Below, piece after piece: positions 27,753-39,570 of a stretch of DNA of 64,000 bases. Each line of letters begins with the position of its first letter. Position 1 is the stretch's first letter. The stretch comes from Methylosinus sp. PW1. Lineage in GTDB: Bacteria; Pseudomonadota; Alphaproteobacteria; Rhizobiales; Beijerinckiaceae. The position numbers and the translations under genes are program-made. Below the pieces are notes generated by a model. It saw only the letters and a program-made list of their open reading frames with translations. It was not told the origin of the DNA and did not search any database. Location of the stretch: the NCBI RefSeq assembly GCF_000745215.1, contig NZ_JQNK01000002.1, forward strand, positions 186,001-250,000, read 5' to 3'.

Positions 27753-28387
<635 letters not shown>

Positions 28388-28391
<4 letters not shown>

Positions 28392-29068
28392 GAGCGGAAC
28401 AGCCTCGTATATTGCGTTTCATGGCGCATGGACGCGATGTCTATGCGCAGGGCGGTGGTGGCGAGCCTATCGAGCGGCGTCGTCTCGGCGGCGCGCGCGG
28501 CGCGCATGACGACAGGCGCGAGCGTGGCGAGCGCCAGCAGCCCATCGGTCTGGCCGAGCGGAATGAGCCGCACGCCGGCCGAGACGAGATTGGCGGCGAA
28601 AGCGTGAGCATAGGCGCGCAGAGCGGCGTCCAGCGGCGCATCCACGACCGCCGCGCCGACGGCGACGGGAAAGGCGATCTCGCCGTCGCGCCGCGCGGCG
28701 AGCGCATCGAGCGGCGAGCCGGGAAAAGCGGCGCATGTCGCGCGCGCGAAGGCCGCGCCTTGATGGCGCGACTCCAGAGCCGTCTCCGCGCTCGAGCGCC
28801 AGGCGGCGGCAAGATCCGCGATCTCGTCCAGCGCGTCCGCGTTATCGGCGCGGGCCGCGCGCCAAGCGGCGGCGAGAAAGACGAGATCGCACCAGCCGCC
28901 ACCTATTTCCAGAGTTGCGCCAATATAGGCTTCGAGGCTACCGCGGTCGCCGACGTCGCCTGTTTCCACGGCCCATTCCAATCCATGGCTAAAGGCGAAG
29001 CCGCCGACAGGATAGGCCGGCGACAGGAACGTCAGCAGCGACAGCAGCCAGTCGCGCGGCTCAGCCAT
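28388..29068 (-). CDS. ureF: urease accessory protein UreF
   Basis: Protein of 226 residues from ATG 29068 ([12 protein letters not shown]); ATG 29074 is possible. Family features: [31 protein letters not shown] and the C-terminal [19 protein letters not shown] tail. UreF forms the UreD-UreF-UreG complex that activates urease. The start overlaps ureE by 8 bp. Confidence 0.93.
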
Positions 29069-29567
29069 GTCCATGGTCGTGCGCGTGATGGTCATGGCGA
29101 TGATGATCGTGATTATGATGATTGTGGCCATGCGCGGAATGCCCGCCATAGGCGCCATTCTCCGCATCGAAGGGCAGGTCGATCCGCGTGACGACTCCGC
29201 CCAAGCCTTCGACCATGTCGGCGATGACGGAATCCTCTCGAATGATGAGCCGATCCGCGAAAATCTGAATGGCGAGATGGCGATTGCCGAGATGATAGGC
29301 GAGCCGCGCGAGGCCCGCCGTTCCCGCTTCTATCACCAGAACCGGCTCCGGCTTGGCGACGACGCGGATCACCGAGCCGTCCTCGAGCGCGAGCCCGTCG
29401 CCCTCGCCGAGCCGCGCAGCCTCGGCGAGATCGAGCAGGAACGCCTCGCCCTGATCGCTGGTCAGGCTGCGGCGCCGGCGATGACGCTCGTCCCAATCCA
29501 GCGTCGCGGTCCCGCGTTCTCGCCCCTTGTCCCAGCTTCCGGCAGGGAGCCTGCTCGCTGCACGCAT
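29061..29567 (-). CDS. ureE: urease nickel chaperone UreE with His-rich tail
   Basis: Protein of 168 residues. The UreE peptide-binding and metal-binding domains are seen (ALEDGSVIRVVAKPEPVL; LARLAYHLGNRHLAIQI; VIADMVEGLGGVVTRID). The last 25 or so residues are a His/Asp tail (GHNHHNHDHHRHDHHAHD), as in enterobacterial UreE, giving high nickel-binding capacity. It delivers nickel to the UreDFG-apoenzyme complex. Confidence 0.95.
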   Translation of the reverse strand: MRAASRLPAGSWDKGRERGTATLDWDERHRRRRSLTSDQGEAFLLDLAEAARLGEGDGLALEDGSVIRVVAKPEPVLVIEAGTAGLARLAYHLGNRHLAIQIFADRLIIREDSVIADMVEGLGGVVTRIDLPFDAENGAYGGHSAHGHNHHNHDHHRHDHHAHDHGHG

Positions 29568-29577
29568 CTTCGCCTCC

Positions 29578-31279
<1,702 letters not shown>

Positions 31280-31290
<11 letters not shown>

Positions 31291-31603
31291 CGCGCCCCTC
31301 CAGTGGTCCCATCACCGCGCCATTGAATCCATAGACCGCGCGCTCTCCGGCATAAGGAACGAGCGTGACGATGCGCGTCTGTCCCGGCTCGAAGCGCACC
31401 GCCGAGCCGGCGGGAATGTCGAGCCGCATGCCGCGCGCCTTGGCGCGATCGAATTGCAGCGCGCTATTGGTCTCGCCGAAATGATAATGCGAGCCGACCT
31501 GAATCGGCCGATCGCCCGTGTTGGCGACGGCGAGCGAGAGGGTCGCGCGGCCTTCGTTGAGGGTGATCTCGCCCTCGGCGGGAATGATCTCGCCCGGTAT
31601 CAT
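31280..31603 (-). CDS. ureB: urease beta subunit
   Basis: Protein of 107 residues with the UreB core: [54 protein letters not shown]. Structural subunit of the (alpha-beta-gamma)3 enzyme. Overlaps ureA by 4 bp. Gamma and beta subunits are separate genes, the usual bacterial arrangement. Confidence 0.97.
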
Positions 31604-31902
31604 CGGATCGGCTCGTGAACGGTGACGAGCTTGACGCCATCCGGGAAGGTCGCCTCCACCTGCACCGCCTCGATCATCTCGGCCACTCCCTCCATCACCT
31701 GCTCGCGCGTCAGCACGCTGGCGCCCTGCGTGCGCAGCTCCGCCACCGAACGTCCGTCGCGCGCGCCTTCGACGACGAAATCGGTGATGAGCGCGACCGC
31801 CTCTGGATAGTTGAGCTTGGCGCCGCGCTCGAGGCGCCGGCGCGCCACCATCGCCGCCACGGCGACGAGCAGCTTGTCTTTTTCGCGCGGCGTCAGATGC
31901 AT
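31600..31902 (-). CDS. ureA: urease gamma subunit
   Basis: Protein of 100 residues from ATG 31902 ([11 protein letters not shown]), the conserved family start; an in-frame ATG five codons upstream is less likely. Contains [30 protein letters not shown] and [17 protein letters not shown]. Small subunit of urease. Confidence 0.97.
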   Translation of the reverse strand: MHLTPREKDKLLVAVAAMVARRRLERGAKLNYPEAVALITDFVVEGARDGRSVAELRTQGASVLTREQVMEGVAEMIEAVQVEATFPDGVKLVTVHEPIR

Positions 31903-31932
31903 TCCGCCTTCTCCCATCAGCCTATCTAAAGA

Positions 31933-31993
31933 GCGAGCCTGAAGGCTCGCGGTCCTGGCCGCGGGTCCTTGGACCGCGAGCCTTCAGGCTCGC
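31933..31993. repeat. 61-bp nested palindrome between ureD and ureA
   Basis: Arms 31933-31955 and 31971-31993 are perfect 23-bp reverse complements around a 15-bp spacer. The outer 18 bases of each arm (GCGAGCCTGAAGGCTCGC) are themselves a hairpin with a 7-bp stem and TGAA loop. This nested design resembles REP/MITE-type dispersed repeats, or a strong processing hairpin within the operon. No second copy was noticed in this window. It lies in the only sizeable gap (108 bp) between urease genes. Confidence 0.8.
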
Positions 31994-32010
31994 ATCCCCG
32001 GCGCGGCTTT

Positions 32011-32823
32011 TCAATTCATCCACAGGCGCGGCGCGCCGCCGCGCCCGCCCGTCGCGAGAGGCCGCAGCGCCGTCAGCGCCTCGACGAGCATGAGACGCAG
32101 CCGCGACGCATCATCTTCGAGGAAGCGCAGCAGCAGGATTCCATTGACGAGGCTCGCGGCGCCGGCCGCGCAATCGCGCGCCAGCGGCAGCAATTCTGCG
32201 ACGGTCGGCCCGGCGACGACGATCGTCGCATAGCCGGCGGCGTCTCCGATTCCGAAAGGCGCGGTGCGATGCGCGGCGATATCGCCCTCGAGGCCGATGG
32301 CGTCGGCCCACACCGGCTTGCCGTCGATCCGCAGCATCCAGGCGTCGCGCAGCGCGCCATGGCTCAGCCATTCGCCGCTCGCGCGGCGGCCGAAAAAAAT
32401 GGTCTCGACGCCGAGAAAGCGCGCGCTCGGCGCGAGCTCTATGTCGATGCGTCGGCGAAGCCGCGCGCCGTCGAAGAGGATCGTCTCCTGCGGCAGCCAT
32501 TCCAGCCGCGCATCCGCGCCGCAGCGCAGATGCGTGACGATCTCGGCGTCCTCGCCGGCGGAGCGATAGATTTTCTCGGCGGCGGGTGTCGTGACCGTCA
32601 AGGCGGCGCCGGCCTCGACTTCTATGTCTAGCGCATAGCGATCGCCGCCGACGACTCCGCCGCCGGTGTTGACGATCGTCGCCTCGGGCGCCTCATGAGG
32701 CTCGACGGCGGGAAACAGCGCCCTCAGCGGCGCCTCCTGCGCCAGATGTCGCAACCGGCTCGCTCCCTGAATTTGCGCATAGCGCAATTCTATTCGGCCC
32801 CTCGCGCGTTGAGGACCGTTCAC
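32011..32823 (-). CDS. ureD: urease accessory protein UreD (UreH)
   Basis: Protein of 270 residues. UreD features: VNTGGGVVGGDRYALDIEVE, LTVTTPAAEKIYRS, RLEWLPQETILFDGARLRR, RFLGVETIFFGR. Scaffold that binds apo-urease and guides nickel delivery. It overlaps the urtE stop by 4 bp, which joins the transporter and urease genes into one transcription unit. Confidence 0.95.
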   Translation of the reverse strand: MNGPQRARGRIELRYAQIQGASRLRHLAQEAPLRALFPAVEPHEAPEATIVNTGGGVVGGDRYALDIEVEAGAALTVTTPAAEKIYRSAGEDAEIVTHLRCGADARLEWLPQETILFDGARLRRRIDIELAPSARFLGVETIFFGRRASGEWLSHGALRDAWMLRIDGKPVWADAIGLEGDIAAHRTAPFGIGDAAGYATIVVAGPTVAELLPLARDCAAGAASLVNGILLLRFLEDDASRLRLMLVEALTALRPLATGGRGGAPRLWMN

Positions 32824-33518
32824 AACGCCACGAAATCCCTGATGTTGTCCTTGTCCATATCGGCTCCGAGACCTTGCTTGACGATCTGCCCGCGCGACAT
32901 GACCATGTAATGGTCCGCTAGCTCGCGGCCGAAGTCATAATATTGCTCGACGAGCAGAATGGCGAGATCGCCGCGCTTGCTCAAGCCCTTTATCACCTCG
33001 CCGATGAGCTTGATGATGGAGGGCTGAATTCCCTCGGTCGGCTCGTCGAGAATGATGAGCTTGGGATCGGAGACGAGCGCGCGGGCGATGGCGAGCTGCT
33101 GCTGCTGCCCGCCCGAGAGATCGCCGCCGCGCCGCCGCAGCATCTCCTTCAGCACCGGAAACATCTCATAGATTTCGCTCGGCACTCTGGCGGCTTTGCG
33201 CGCGGGCTTCACCGCCATGCCCATCAGCAGATTTTCCTCCACTGTGAGACGGGAGAAAATCTCGCGGCCTTGCGGAACATAGGCGACGCCGCGCGCGGCG
33301 CGCCGATCGGGCGAGAGCTTGGAGATATCCTCGCCATTGAATCTCACGGCGCCGCCGCGGATCGGCGTGACGCCCATTATGCTGCGCAGCAGCGTCGTCT
33401 TGCCGACGCCATTGCGTCCGAGCAGCACGGTGCAGGCGCCTTTGGGCGCGGTGAAGGAGACATCGCGCAGAATATGGCTGCTGCCGTAATATTGATGCAG
33501 GCCGCTGACTTCGAGCAT
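32820..33518 (-). CDS. urtE: urea ABC transporter ATP-binding protein UrtE
   Basis: Protein of 232 residues from ATG 33518 (MLEVSGLHQYYGSSHIL). LivF-type ATPase: Walker A LLGRNGVGKTTLL, signature LSGGQQQQLAIARAL, Walker B LIILDEPTEGIQPSII. Energises urea uptake with UrtD. Confidence 0.95.
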   Translation of the reverse strand: MLEVSGLHQYYGSSHILRDVSFTAPKGACTVLLGRNGVGKTTLLRSIMGVTPIRGGAVRFNGEDISKLSPDRRAARGVAYVPQGREIFSRLTVEENLLMGMAVKPARKAARVPSEIYEMFPVLKEMLRRRGGDLSGGQQQQLAIARALVSDPKLIILDEPTEGIQPSIIKLIGEVIKGLSKRGDLAILLVEQYYDFGRELADHYMVMSRGQIVKQGLGADMDKDNIRDFVAL

Positions 33519-33522
33519 GTTC

Positions 33523-34284
33523 CTAGCGCCCCAGATAGACTTCGATGACGCGCTCATCGCTCTGCACCTCGCTGAGCGGGCCTTCGGCGAGCACGGCGCC
33601 TTCGTGCAGCACCGTCACCTTGCGCGCTATGGCGCCGACGAACTCCATATCGTGCTCCACCACCATGATCGAATGCTTTCCCGCGAGCGTCAGCAGCAGC
33701 TCGGCCGTGCGCTTCGTCTCGTGATCGGTCATGCCGGCGACCGGCTCGTCGAGCAGCAGCAGCAGCGGGCGCTGCGCGAGCAGCATGCCGATCTCCAGCC
33801 ATTGCTTCTGCCCATGCGAGAGCAGGCCGGCGCGCTCCTTGGCCTTGTCGGCGAGCTCGACCGTCTCCAGCAATTCGCCGATGCGGTCGATCTGCTCGCT
33901 GGTGAGACGCCGGAACAGCGAGGCGCGCACGCTCTTGTCCGCTTTTATCGCGAGCTCGAGATTTTCGAACACGGTCAAATGCTCGAACACCGTCGGCTTC
34001 TGGAACTTGCGGCCGATGCCGGCGGCGGCGATCTGCGGCTCGTTCATTTTGGTCAGATCGAGCGTGCGGCCGAAATAGACGGTTCCCACATCCGGCCGCG
34101 TCTTGCCGGTGATGACGTCCATCATCGTCGTCTTGCCGGCGCCATTGGGGCCGATGATGCAGCGCAGCTCGCCCGTGTCGATCGACAGAGAGAGTCCGCG
34201 CAGCGCGCGATAGCCGTCGAAAGTGACCTGCACATCGTCGAGATAGAGCGCGACGCCGCTGGAGATATCGGGCTCGCCGATCAT
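33523..34284 (-). CDS. urtD: urea ABC transporter ATP-binding protein UrtD
   Basis: Protein of 253 residues from ATG 34284, overlapping urtC by 4 bp. LivG-type ATPase: Walker A IIGPNGAGKTTMMD, IGRKFQKPTVFEHLTVFENL, signature LLSHGQKQWLEIGMLL, Walker B LLLLDEPVAGMTDHE. The SHGQ signature and KFQKPTVFE stretch are typical of UrtD. Confidence 0.95.
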   Translation of the reverse strand: MIGEPDISSGVALYLDDVQVTFDGYRALRGLSLSIDTGELRCIIGPNGAGKTTMMDVITGKTRPDVGTVYFGRTLDLTKMNEPQIAAAGIGRKFQKPTVFEHLTVFENLELAIKADKSVRASLFRRLTSEQIDRIGELLETVELADKAKERAGLLSHGQKQWLEIGMLLAQRPLLLLLDEPVAGMTDHETKRTAELLLTLAGKHSIMVVEHDMEFVGAIARKVTVLHEGAVLAEGPLSEVQSDERVIEVYLGR

Positions 34285-35402
34285 CGCGCGCGCTCCTTGC
34301 GGAAGGAGGCCAGCGTGTCGAGGAGGCCGATGACGCCCTTGGGCAGCAGCAGAGTGACGAGCACAAAGAGGAGCCCTAAGAAGAACAGCCAATATTCGGG
34401 AATGGCGGCGGTGAAGAAGCTCTTCGCGCCATTGACGATAAAGGCGCCGATGAGCGGGCCGATCAGTGTGCCGCGCCCGCCGACCGCCGCCCATATGGCG
34501 ATCTCGATCGAGGCGGCCGGCGACATTTCGCTCGGATTAATGATGCCGACCTGCGGCACATAGAGCGCGCCAGCCAGTCCGCAGATCGCGGCCGAGAAGG
34601 TCCAGATCGCGAGCTTGTAGGAGAGCGTGTCATAGCCGCAGAACATCACGCGGCTCTCGGCGTCGCGGATGGCCGTGAGCACGCGGCCGAATTTGCTGGA
34701 GACGAGAAATCGCGAGACGAGGATGAGCGCGAGAAGAAAGGCCCCGGTCAGCGTGAAGAGGATCATGCGCGTCGTCGGCGTCGCCAGCGGATAATCCAAT
34801 ATGCGCTTGAAATCGGTGAAGCCGTTATTGCCGCCGAAGCCGGTCTCGTTGCGGAAGAACAGCAGCATCATCGCATAGGTGAGCGCCTGGGTGATGATGG
34901 AGAAATAGACGCCCTTGATGCGCGAGCGAAAGGCGAAATAGCCGAAGACGAAGGCGAGCGTCGCCGGCGCGAGAATGGCGAGCGCGGCGGAATAGGCGAA
35001 ATGATCGGTGAAGCTCCAGAACCAGGGATAGGCCTTCCAATCGAGAAAGACCATGAAGTCGGGCAGATCGGAATGATAGCTGCCGTCCTGGCCGATCTGG
35101 CGCATCAGATACATGCCGAAGGCGTAGCCGCCGAGCGCGAAGAATATGCCATGGCCGAGGCTGAGGATTCCGGCGTAGCCCCAGACGAGATCCATGGCCA
35201 GCGCCAGCATGGCGTAGCAGAAGAGCTTGCCGATGAGCGCGACCGAGGCGTCGGAGAGATGGAGGAAGGAGCCCTCCGGCGCGACGAGATTGGCGAGCGG
35301 CGCGGCGACGAAGATCGCGAGCGCGGCGGCTGCGAAGCCGAGCCATCCGCTGAGGCCGAAGAGCCGCGTGGCGAGCGATGGGGCAGGGGGGATGTAGAGC
35401 AT
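34281..35402 (-). CDS. urtC: urea ABC transporter permease UrtC
   Basis: Protein of 373 residues with eight or more membrane segments; LivM-type permease. DLVWGYAGILSLGHGIFFALGG is the LivM/UrtC signature (positions about 70-91), and VGGRGTLIGPLIGAF follows near the C terminus. Starts 9 bp after urtB. Confidence 0.94.
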   Translation of the reverse strand: MLYIPPAPSLATRLFGLSGWLGFAAAALAIFVAAPLANLVAPEGSFLHLSDASVALIGKLFCYAMLALAMDLVWGYAGILSLGHGIFFALGGYAFGMYLMRQIGQDGSYHSDLPDFMVFLDWKAYPWFWSFTDHFAYSAALAILAPATLAFVFGYFAFRSRIKGVYFSIITQALTYAMMLLFFRNETGFGGNNGFTDFKRILDYPLATPTTRMILFTLTGAFLLALILVSRFLVSSKFGRVLTAIRDAESRVMFCGYDTLSYKLAIWTFSAAICGLAGALYVPQVGIINPSEMSPAASIEIAIWAAVGGRGTLIGPLIGAFIVNGAKSFFTAAIPEYWLFFLGLLFVLVTLLLPKGVIGLLDTLASFRKERAR

Positions 35403-35411
35403 GCTTTTAAC

Positions 35412-36995
35412 TCAATCGGCCTGCCGGCCGCCGAGCGCGAACAGGCCCTGCGGACGTTTTTGTATGAAGACGACGATGAAGATCAGCAGAGCGATCTCCG
35501 CGAGCACGGCGCCCGCCATATTCTCGAGAATCTTGCCGGCGACGCCCAATCCGAGCGCGGCGTAGACGGCGCCCGCGAGCTGGCCGACGCCGCCGAGCAC
35601 CACCACCATGAAGCTGTCGACGATATAATGCTGTCCGAGATCGGGCCCGACATTGCCGACCTGCGATAGCGCGACGCCCGCGAGGCCCGCGAGGCCGGAG
35701 CCGAGCGCGAAGGCCATTGTGTCGATGCGCGCGGAATCGACGCCGACGCAGCGCGCCATGCCGCGATTCTGCGTGACGGCGCGCACGAAGAGGCCGAGGC
35801 GCGTGCGCGCCAGCAGGAAGGAGACCAGCAGCAGCACGCCGACCGAGAAGATCAGTATGACGATGCGATTATAGGGAAGCTCGAGATTGTCGGTGACGAA
35901 GACGCGGCCGGACATCCAGGCGGGGTTTTCGACCTGCACATTCTGCGCGCCGAACAGGCTGCGCACCGCCTGCATCAATATGAGGCTGACGCCCCAGGTG
36001 GCGAGCAATGTCTCCAGCGCGCGGCCATAGAGAAAGCGGACCACCGTGCGCTCTATGGCGACGCCGACGAGAGCGGCGACGAGGAAGGCGACCGGCGCAG
36101 CGGCGGCGAGATACCATTGGAAATAATCGGGCAGATGCGCGCGGAAGAGATTTTGCACGACATAGGTCGCATAGGCGCCGATCATCATCATCTCGCCATG
36201 CGCCATGTTGATGACGCCCATCAACCCGTAAGTGATGGCGAGGCCGAGCGCGGCGAGCAGCAATATGCTGCCGAGGCTGAGGCCGGAAAAGACGACGCCG
36301 AGATTCTCGCCGATGGCGAGGCTCGATTCGACATTGCGCAGCGAGCGCGTCAGCGCGACGCGCACCTCGCCATCTTCCTCGGTGGCGAGGCGCGTCTTCA
36401 GCGCCTCGCGCGTGCGGCCGGATATTGTGGTGCGCAGCGCCTGCGCGGCGGAGAGGCGCTGCGTGCGATCGGCGCTCTGCAGCTCGCCGAGCGCGCGCAT
36501 CTGGCGCAGCGCGTCGCGCACGCTGGCGTCGCGCTCCTTCTGCTCGGCTATCGCCAGCAAGGCGACGCGGCTCTCGTCGAGCTCGGCGCTCTGCAGCCGC
36601 TTCACCGCCTCGAGGCGGGCGGCGCGATCGGGCGAGGCGAGCTCGATCAGCGCGATCGTCTCCTCTATTGCGAGACGCAGGCTATTGCTGGTCGAGGCGT
36701 CCTCCGCGTCGGTGGGAAGCTCGGCGGGCGTGCGCTCCAGCGCGTCCACGGCCTTGTCGCCATCGACGATGAACGCCTTGTCGCCGGCGAGCTTCACGCG
36801 GTCGGCGAGGAGATCGCGCAGAAAAGGGATGGCGGAGAGATCGCCGCGCGCGGCGGCGGCGTCGAGCGCTTTATGCTGCTCGTCGGGATCGCCGCCGGTC
36901 AGCTGGGCGATGGTCTCGTGGTCGAGCGCCATGGCCGGCGCCACGGACATCGCCAGCAGCAGGCCGACGATCAGTCTGAGCATACGCAAGTTCAA
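35412..36995 (-). CDS. urtB: urea ABC transporter permease UrtB, with periplasmic N-terminal extension
   Basis: Protein of 527 residues. A signal-like segment (LIVGLLLAMSVAPAMA) is followed by a roughly 200-residue Ala/Leu/Glu-rich helical extension seen in proteobacterial UrtB, and then the LivH-type permease (GLAITYGLMGVINMAHGEMM; GVALSQVGNVGPDLGQHYIV; VLGGVGQLAGAVYAALGLG). The extension may touch the UrtA binding protein; that is inference. Confidence 0.94.
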   Translation of the reverse strand: MNLRMLRLIVGLLLAMSVAPAMALDHETIAQLTGGDPDEQHKALDAAAARGDLSAIPFLRDLLADRVKLAGDKAFIVDGDKAVDALERTPAELPTDAEDASTSNSLRLAIEETIALIELASPDRAARLEAVKRLQSAELDESRVALLAIAEQKERDASVRDALRQMRALGELQSADRTQRLSAAQALRTTISGRTREALKTRLATEEDGEVRVALTRSLRNVESSLAIGENLGVVFSGLSLGSILLLAALGLAITYGLMGVINMAHGEMMMIGAYATYVVQNLFRAHLPDYFQWYLAAAAPVAFLVAALVGVAIERTVVRFLYGRALETLLATWGVSLILMQAVRSLFGAQNVQVENPAWMSGRVFVTDNLELPYNRIVILIFSVGVLLLVSFLLARTRLGLFVRAVTQNRGMARCVGVDSARIDTMAFALGSGLAGLAGVALSQVGNVGPDLGQHYIVDSFMVVVLGGVGQLAGAVYAALGLGVAGKILENMAGAVLAEIALLIFIVVFIQKRPQGLFALGGRQAD

Positions 36996-37050
36996 CGCTC
37001 CCTTTCAAAGCCGCATCGGGCGGCCCGATCGCCGGGCCGCCCTTTGTTCG

Positions 37051-38340
37051 TCAATGCGTGTCCGGCTCGTCCTTCTTCTTGTCATTGCCGGGAATGAATG
37101 GGCTCCAGGGCTGCGCGCGCACCGGGCCTTGCGTCTTCCACACGACATTGAACTGGCCGTCCGCCTTCACTTCGCCGATGAACACCGGCTTGTGGAGATG
37201 GTGGTTCTTCGCATCCATCTCGGCGGTGAAGCCCGACGGAGCCTCGAGCTTCTGACCGCCGACGGCGGCGATCACTTTGTCGACGTCGGTGGTCTTGGCC
37301 TTCTCGACCGCCTGCTTCCAGAGATTGACGCCGATGTAGGTGGCCTCCATCGGATCATTGGTCAGCGGCTTGTCGGCGTTTGCGACGCCATGCGCTTTGG
37401 CGTAGGCGGCCCATTTCTTCTTGAACTCCGTATTGGCGGGGTTCTTCAGCGACATGAAATAATTCCACGCCGCCAGATGGCCGACGAGCGGCTTGGCGTC
37501 GACGCCGCGCAGCTCCTCCTCGCCGACCGAGAAGGCGACGACCGGAACTTCCGTCGCCTTGAGCCCGGCGTTGCCCAGCTCCTTGTAGAAGGGCACGTTG
37601 GAGTCGCCATTGATCGTGGAGACCACCGCCGTCTTGCCGCCGGAGGCGAATTTCTTGATGTTGGCGACGATCGTCTGATAATCGCTGTGCCCGAAGGGCG
37701 TGTATTCCTCCATTATGTCCGCGTCGGCGACGCCCTTGGAATGGAGGAAGGCGCGCAGGATCTTATTGGTCGTGCGCGGATAGACGTAATCGGTGCCGAG
37801 CAGCACGAAGCGCTTGGCGCCGCCGCCCGCCTTGCTCATCAGATATTCGACCGCGGGAATGGCCTGCTGGTTCGGCGCGGCGCCCGTGTAGAAGACGTTC
37901 TTCTCGAGCTCCTCACCCTCATATTGCACCGGATAAAAGAGGAGACCGTTCAGCTCCTTGAACACCGGCAGCACGGATTTGCGCGACACCGACGTCCAGC
38001 AGCCGAAGACGACGGCGACCTTGTCGGCAGCGAGCAGCTGGCGCGCCTTTTCGGCGAAGAGCGGCCAGTTGGAGGCCGGATCGACGACGACGGGCTCGAG
38101 CTTGCGGCCGAGCACGCCGCCCTTGGCGTTGATCTCCTCGATCGCCATCAGCGCCGTGTCCTTCAGCACGGTTTCGCTGATGGCCATGGTGCCGGAGAGA
38201 GAATGCAGAATGCCGACCTTGATCGGCCCCTTGTCGTCCACGCGCTTGTCCTCCGCGCGCGACGGAACGAGCGCGGTCGACGCGAGCAACGCGCCTGCGG
38301 CGAGCATGCCGAGGCTCTTCACCATAACTCTACGTTTCAT
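37051..38340 (-). CDS. urtA: urea ABC transporter substrate-binding protein UrtA
   Basis: Protein of 429 residues with a signal peptide (MVKSLGMLAAGALLASTALV). Type-1 periplasmic fold: GPIKVGILHSLSGTMAISE, VVFGCWTSVSRKSVLPVF, YPVQYEGEELEKNVFYTGAA, LGTDYVYPRTTNKIL, ending with AQPWSPFIP. These are close UrtA matches, better than amide-binding FmdD. First transporter gene after the porin. Confidence 0.95.
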   Translation of the reverse strand: MKRRVMVKSLGMLAAGALLASTALVPSRAEDKRVDDKGPIKVGILHSLSGTMAISETVLKDTALMAIEEINAKGGVLGRKLEPVVVDPASNWPLFAEKARQLLAADKVAVVFGCWTSVSRKSVLPVFKELNGLLFYPVQYEGEELEKNVFYTGAAPNQQAIPAVEYLMSKAGGGAKRFVLLGTDYVYPRTTNKILRAFLHSKGVADADIMEEYTPFGHSDYQTIVANIKKFASGGKTAVVSTINGDSNVPFYKELGNAGLKATEVPVVAFSVGEEELRGVDAKPLVGHLAAWNYFMSLKNPANTEFKKKWAAYAKAHGVANADKPLTNDPMEATYIGVNLWKQAVEKAKTTDVDKVIAAVGGQKLEAPSGFTAEMDAKNHHLHKPVFIGEVKADGQFNVVWKTQGPVRAQPWSPFIPGNDKKKDEPDTH

Positions 38341-38376
38341 TCGTCTCTCTCCCAGGTCGGATAGGTCGCGCCGCGC

Positions 38377-39570
38377 TCAGAACTGGATCTGAACGCCGAG
38401 GATGAACTTGTCGATGTCCTTGCGCGCGGTGAATTGGTTGATCGCGTAATTTGCCGTGATGCGCAGATTATGTCCGTCGATCACATAGGAGACGCCCATG
38501 TCGTATTGGCGCTCCCATGTCGCGGCGAGCGTGTCGCGGAAGGATTGATAGCGGAAGTAAGGCTGGAAGCGGCCCCATCCGATCACGTGAGGAATGAGAT
38601 AGCCGGCGCCGAGCATATAGGCTTCGCCGGGCCGTATGCCGCCGACGAGATCGGTCGAGCGGGCGTTGTTGAAATTGGTGGCGACGTCGTTCACGCCATG
38701 AGTGTAGTAGCGGTAATAGGCGCCCTCGAAGGTCACGGCGCCGAATTCGCCGAGCTTTTTCTCGAAGAGAACGTCGACGTTCCAGGCGGTGAAGTCGGCG
38801 CGCTGCAGCTGATTGCCGACGCCGTCCTGCTGATATTGCGCCGCGACGCCGATCGCCAGCACATCTGCGCCGCCGAAATAGGTGCTGCTGGTGTAATAGG
38901 CGGGATCGGGATCGGGATCGAGCAGATTGAGATTGAGGCGGCCGGCGAACAGCGGATTGCCGGATTGGTTCGACGCGCCGATGATTTGATTGTGGCCGTC
39001 ATAGACGCCGAAAGAATAGGTGAGGCGCTTCTCGAACAGCTTGCCCCAGATTGTGCCGCCGTCCATGCGTCCCGAGACCTTGCCCGGATAGCGGGAGACG
39101 ACGCCTGGATAAGACCAGCCGAGCAGATAATAGGGACCGTCGAGATTGGCGCGGTCGCTCGGCGGCAGCATGCGGCCGCCCCAGACGTTGATCTCGTCCA
39201 GCGGCTCGAACTGGCCATAGCCGTCGAGCACTTGGATCGTGCTGTTGCTGGAGACTTCCGTGTTGAAGGTGGCCTTCAGATATTGATTGAAGGAGGCCGA
39301 GGAGAAGATGCGGAAGCTTTCGAGGTCGACTCGGTCCGGATTGGTCCCGGGCGTGTGATTGCGCGTGACGTCGCTGAAGAAGGGGCGAAGACCAAAGCCG
39401 ACGCTGACCCATTGATCGTCGCCGAACGGAACCACCACACGGGCCTGCGCCGCCTGATCCCCAATCAGGCAGCAGACCGCCAAGGCGAGCGCCGGCGCGG
39501 CCTTGGCCGCGAGCTTGGACCGACGGCGCGCTGTCCTTCGCGCCGCAAGTGCTTCGTGGGTTTGGTTCAT
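38377..39570 (-). CDS. outer-membrane porin at the head of the urea operon
   Basis: Protein of 397 residues from ATG 39570, preceded by AGGGGGAC. A long signal sequence (basic N terminus, then LALAVCCLIGDQAAQA) leads to a beta-barrel with repeated aromatic strands and a C-terminal phenylalanine (KFILGVQIQF), the outer-membrane insertion signal. Stretches such as VWGGRMLPPSDRANLDGPYY and GWSYPGVVSRYPGKVSGRMD resemble phosphate-selective/FmdC-like porins. It lies 36 bp ahead of urtA and probably passes urea or short amides through the outer membrane. Confidence 0.82.
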   Translation of the reverse strand: MNQTHEALAARRTARRRSKLAAKAAPALALAVCCLIGDQAAQARVVVPFGDDQWVSVGFGLRPFFSDVTRNHTPGTNPDRVDLESFRIFSSASFNQYLKATFNTEVSSNSTIQVLDGYGQFEPLDEINVWGGRMLPPSDRANLDGPYYLLGWSYPGVVSRYPGKVSGRMDGGTIWGKLFEKRLTYSFGVYDGHNQIIGASNQSGNPLFAGRLNLNLLDPDPDPAYYTSSTYFGGADVLAIGVAAQYQQDGVGNQLQRADFTAWNVDVLFEKKLGEFGAVTFEGAYYRYYTHGVNDVATNFNNARSTDLVGGIRPGEAYMLGAGYLIPHVIGWGRFQPYFRYQSFRDTLAATWERQYDMGVSYVIDGHNLRITANYAINQFTARKDIDKFILGVQIQF

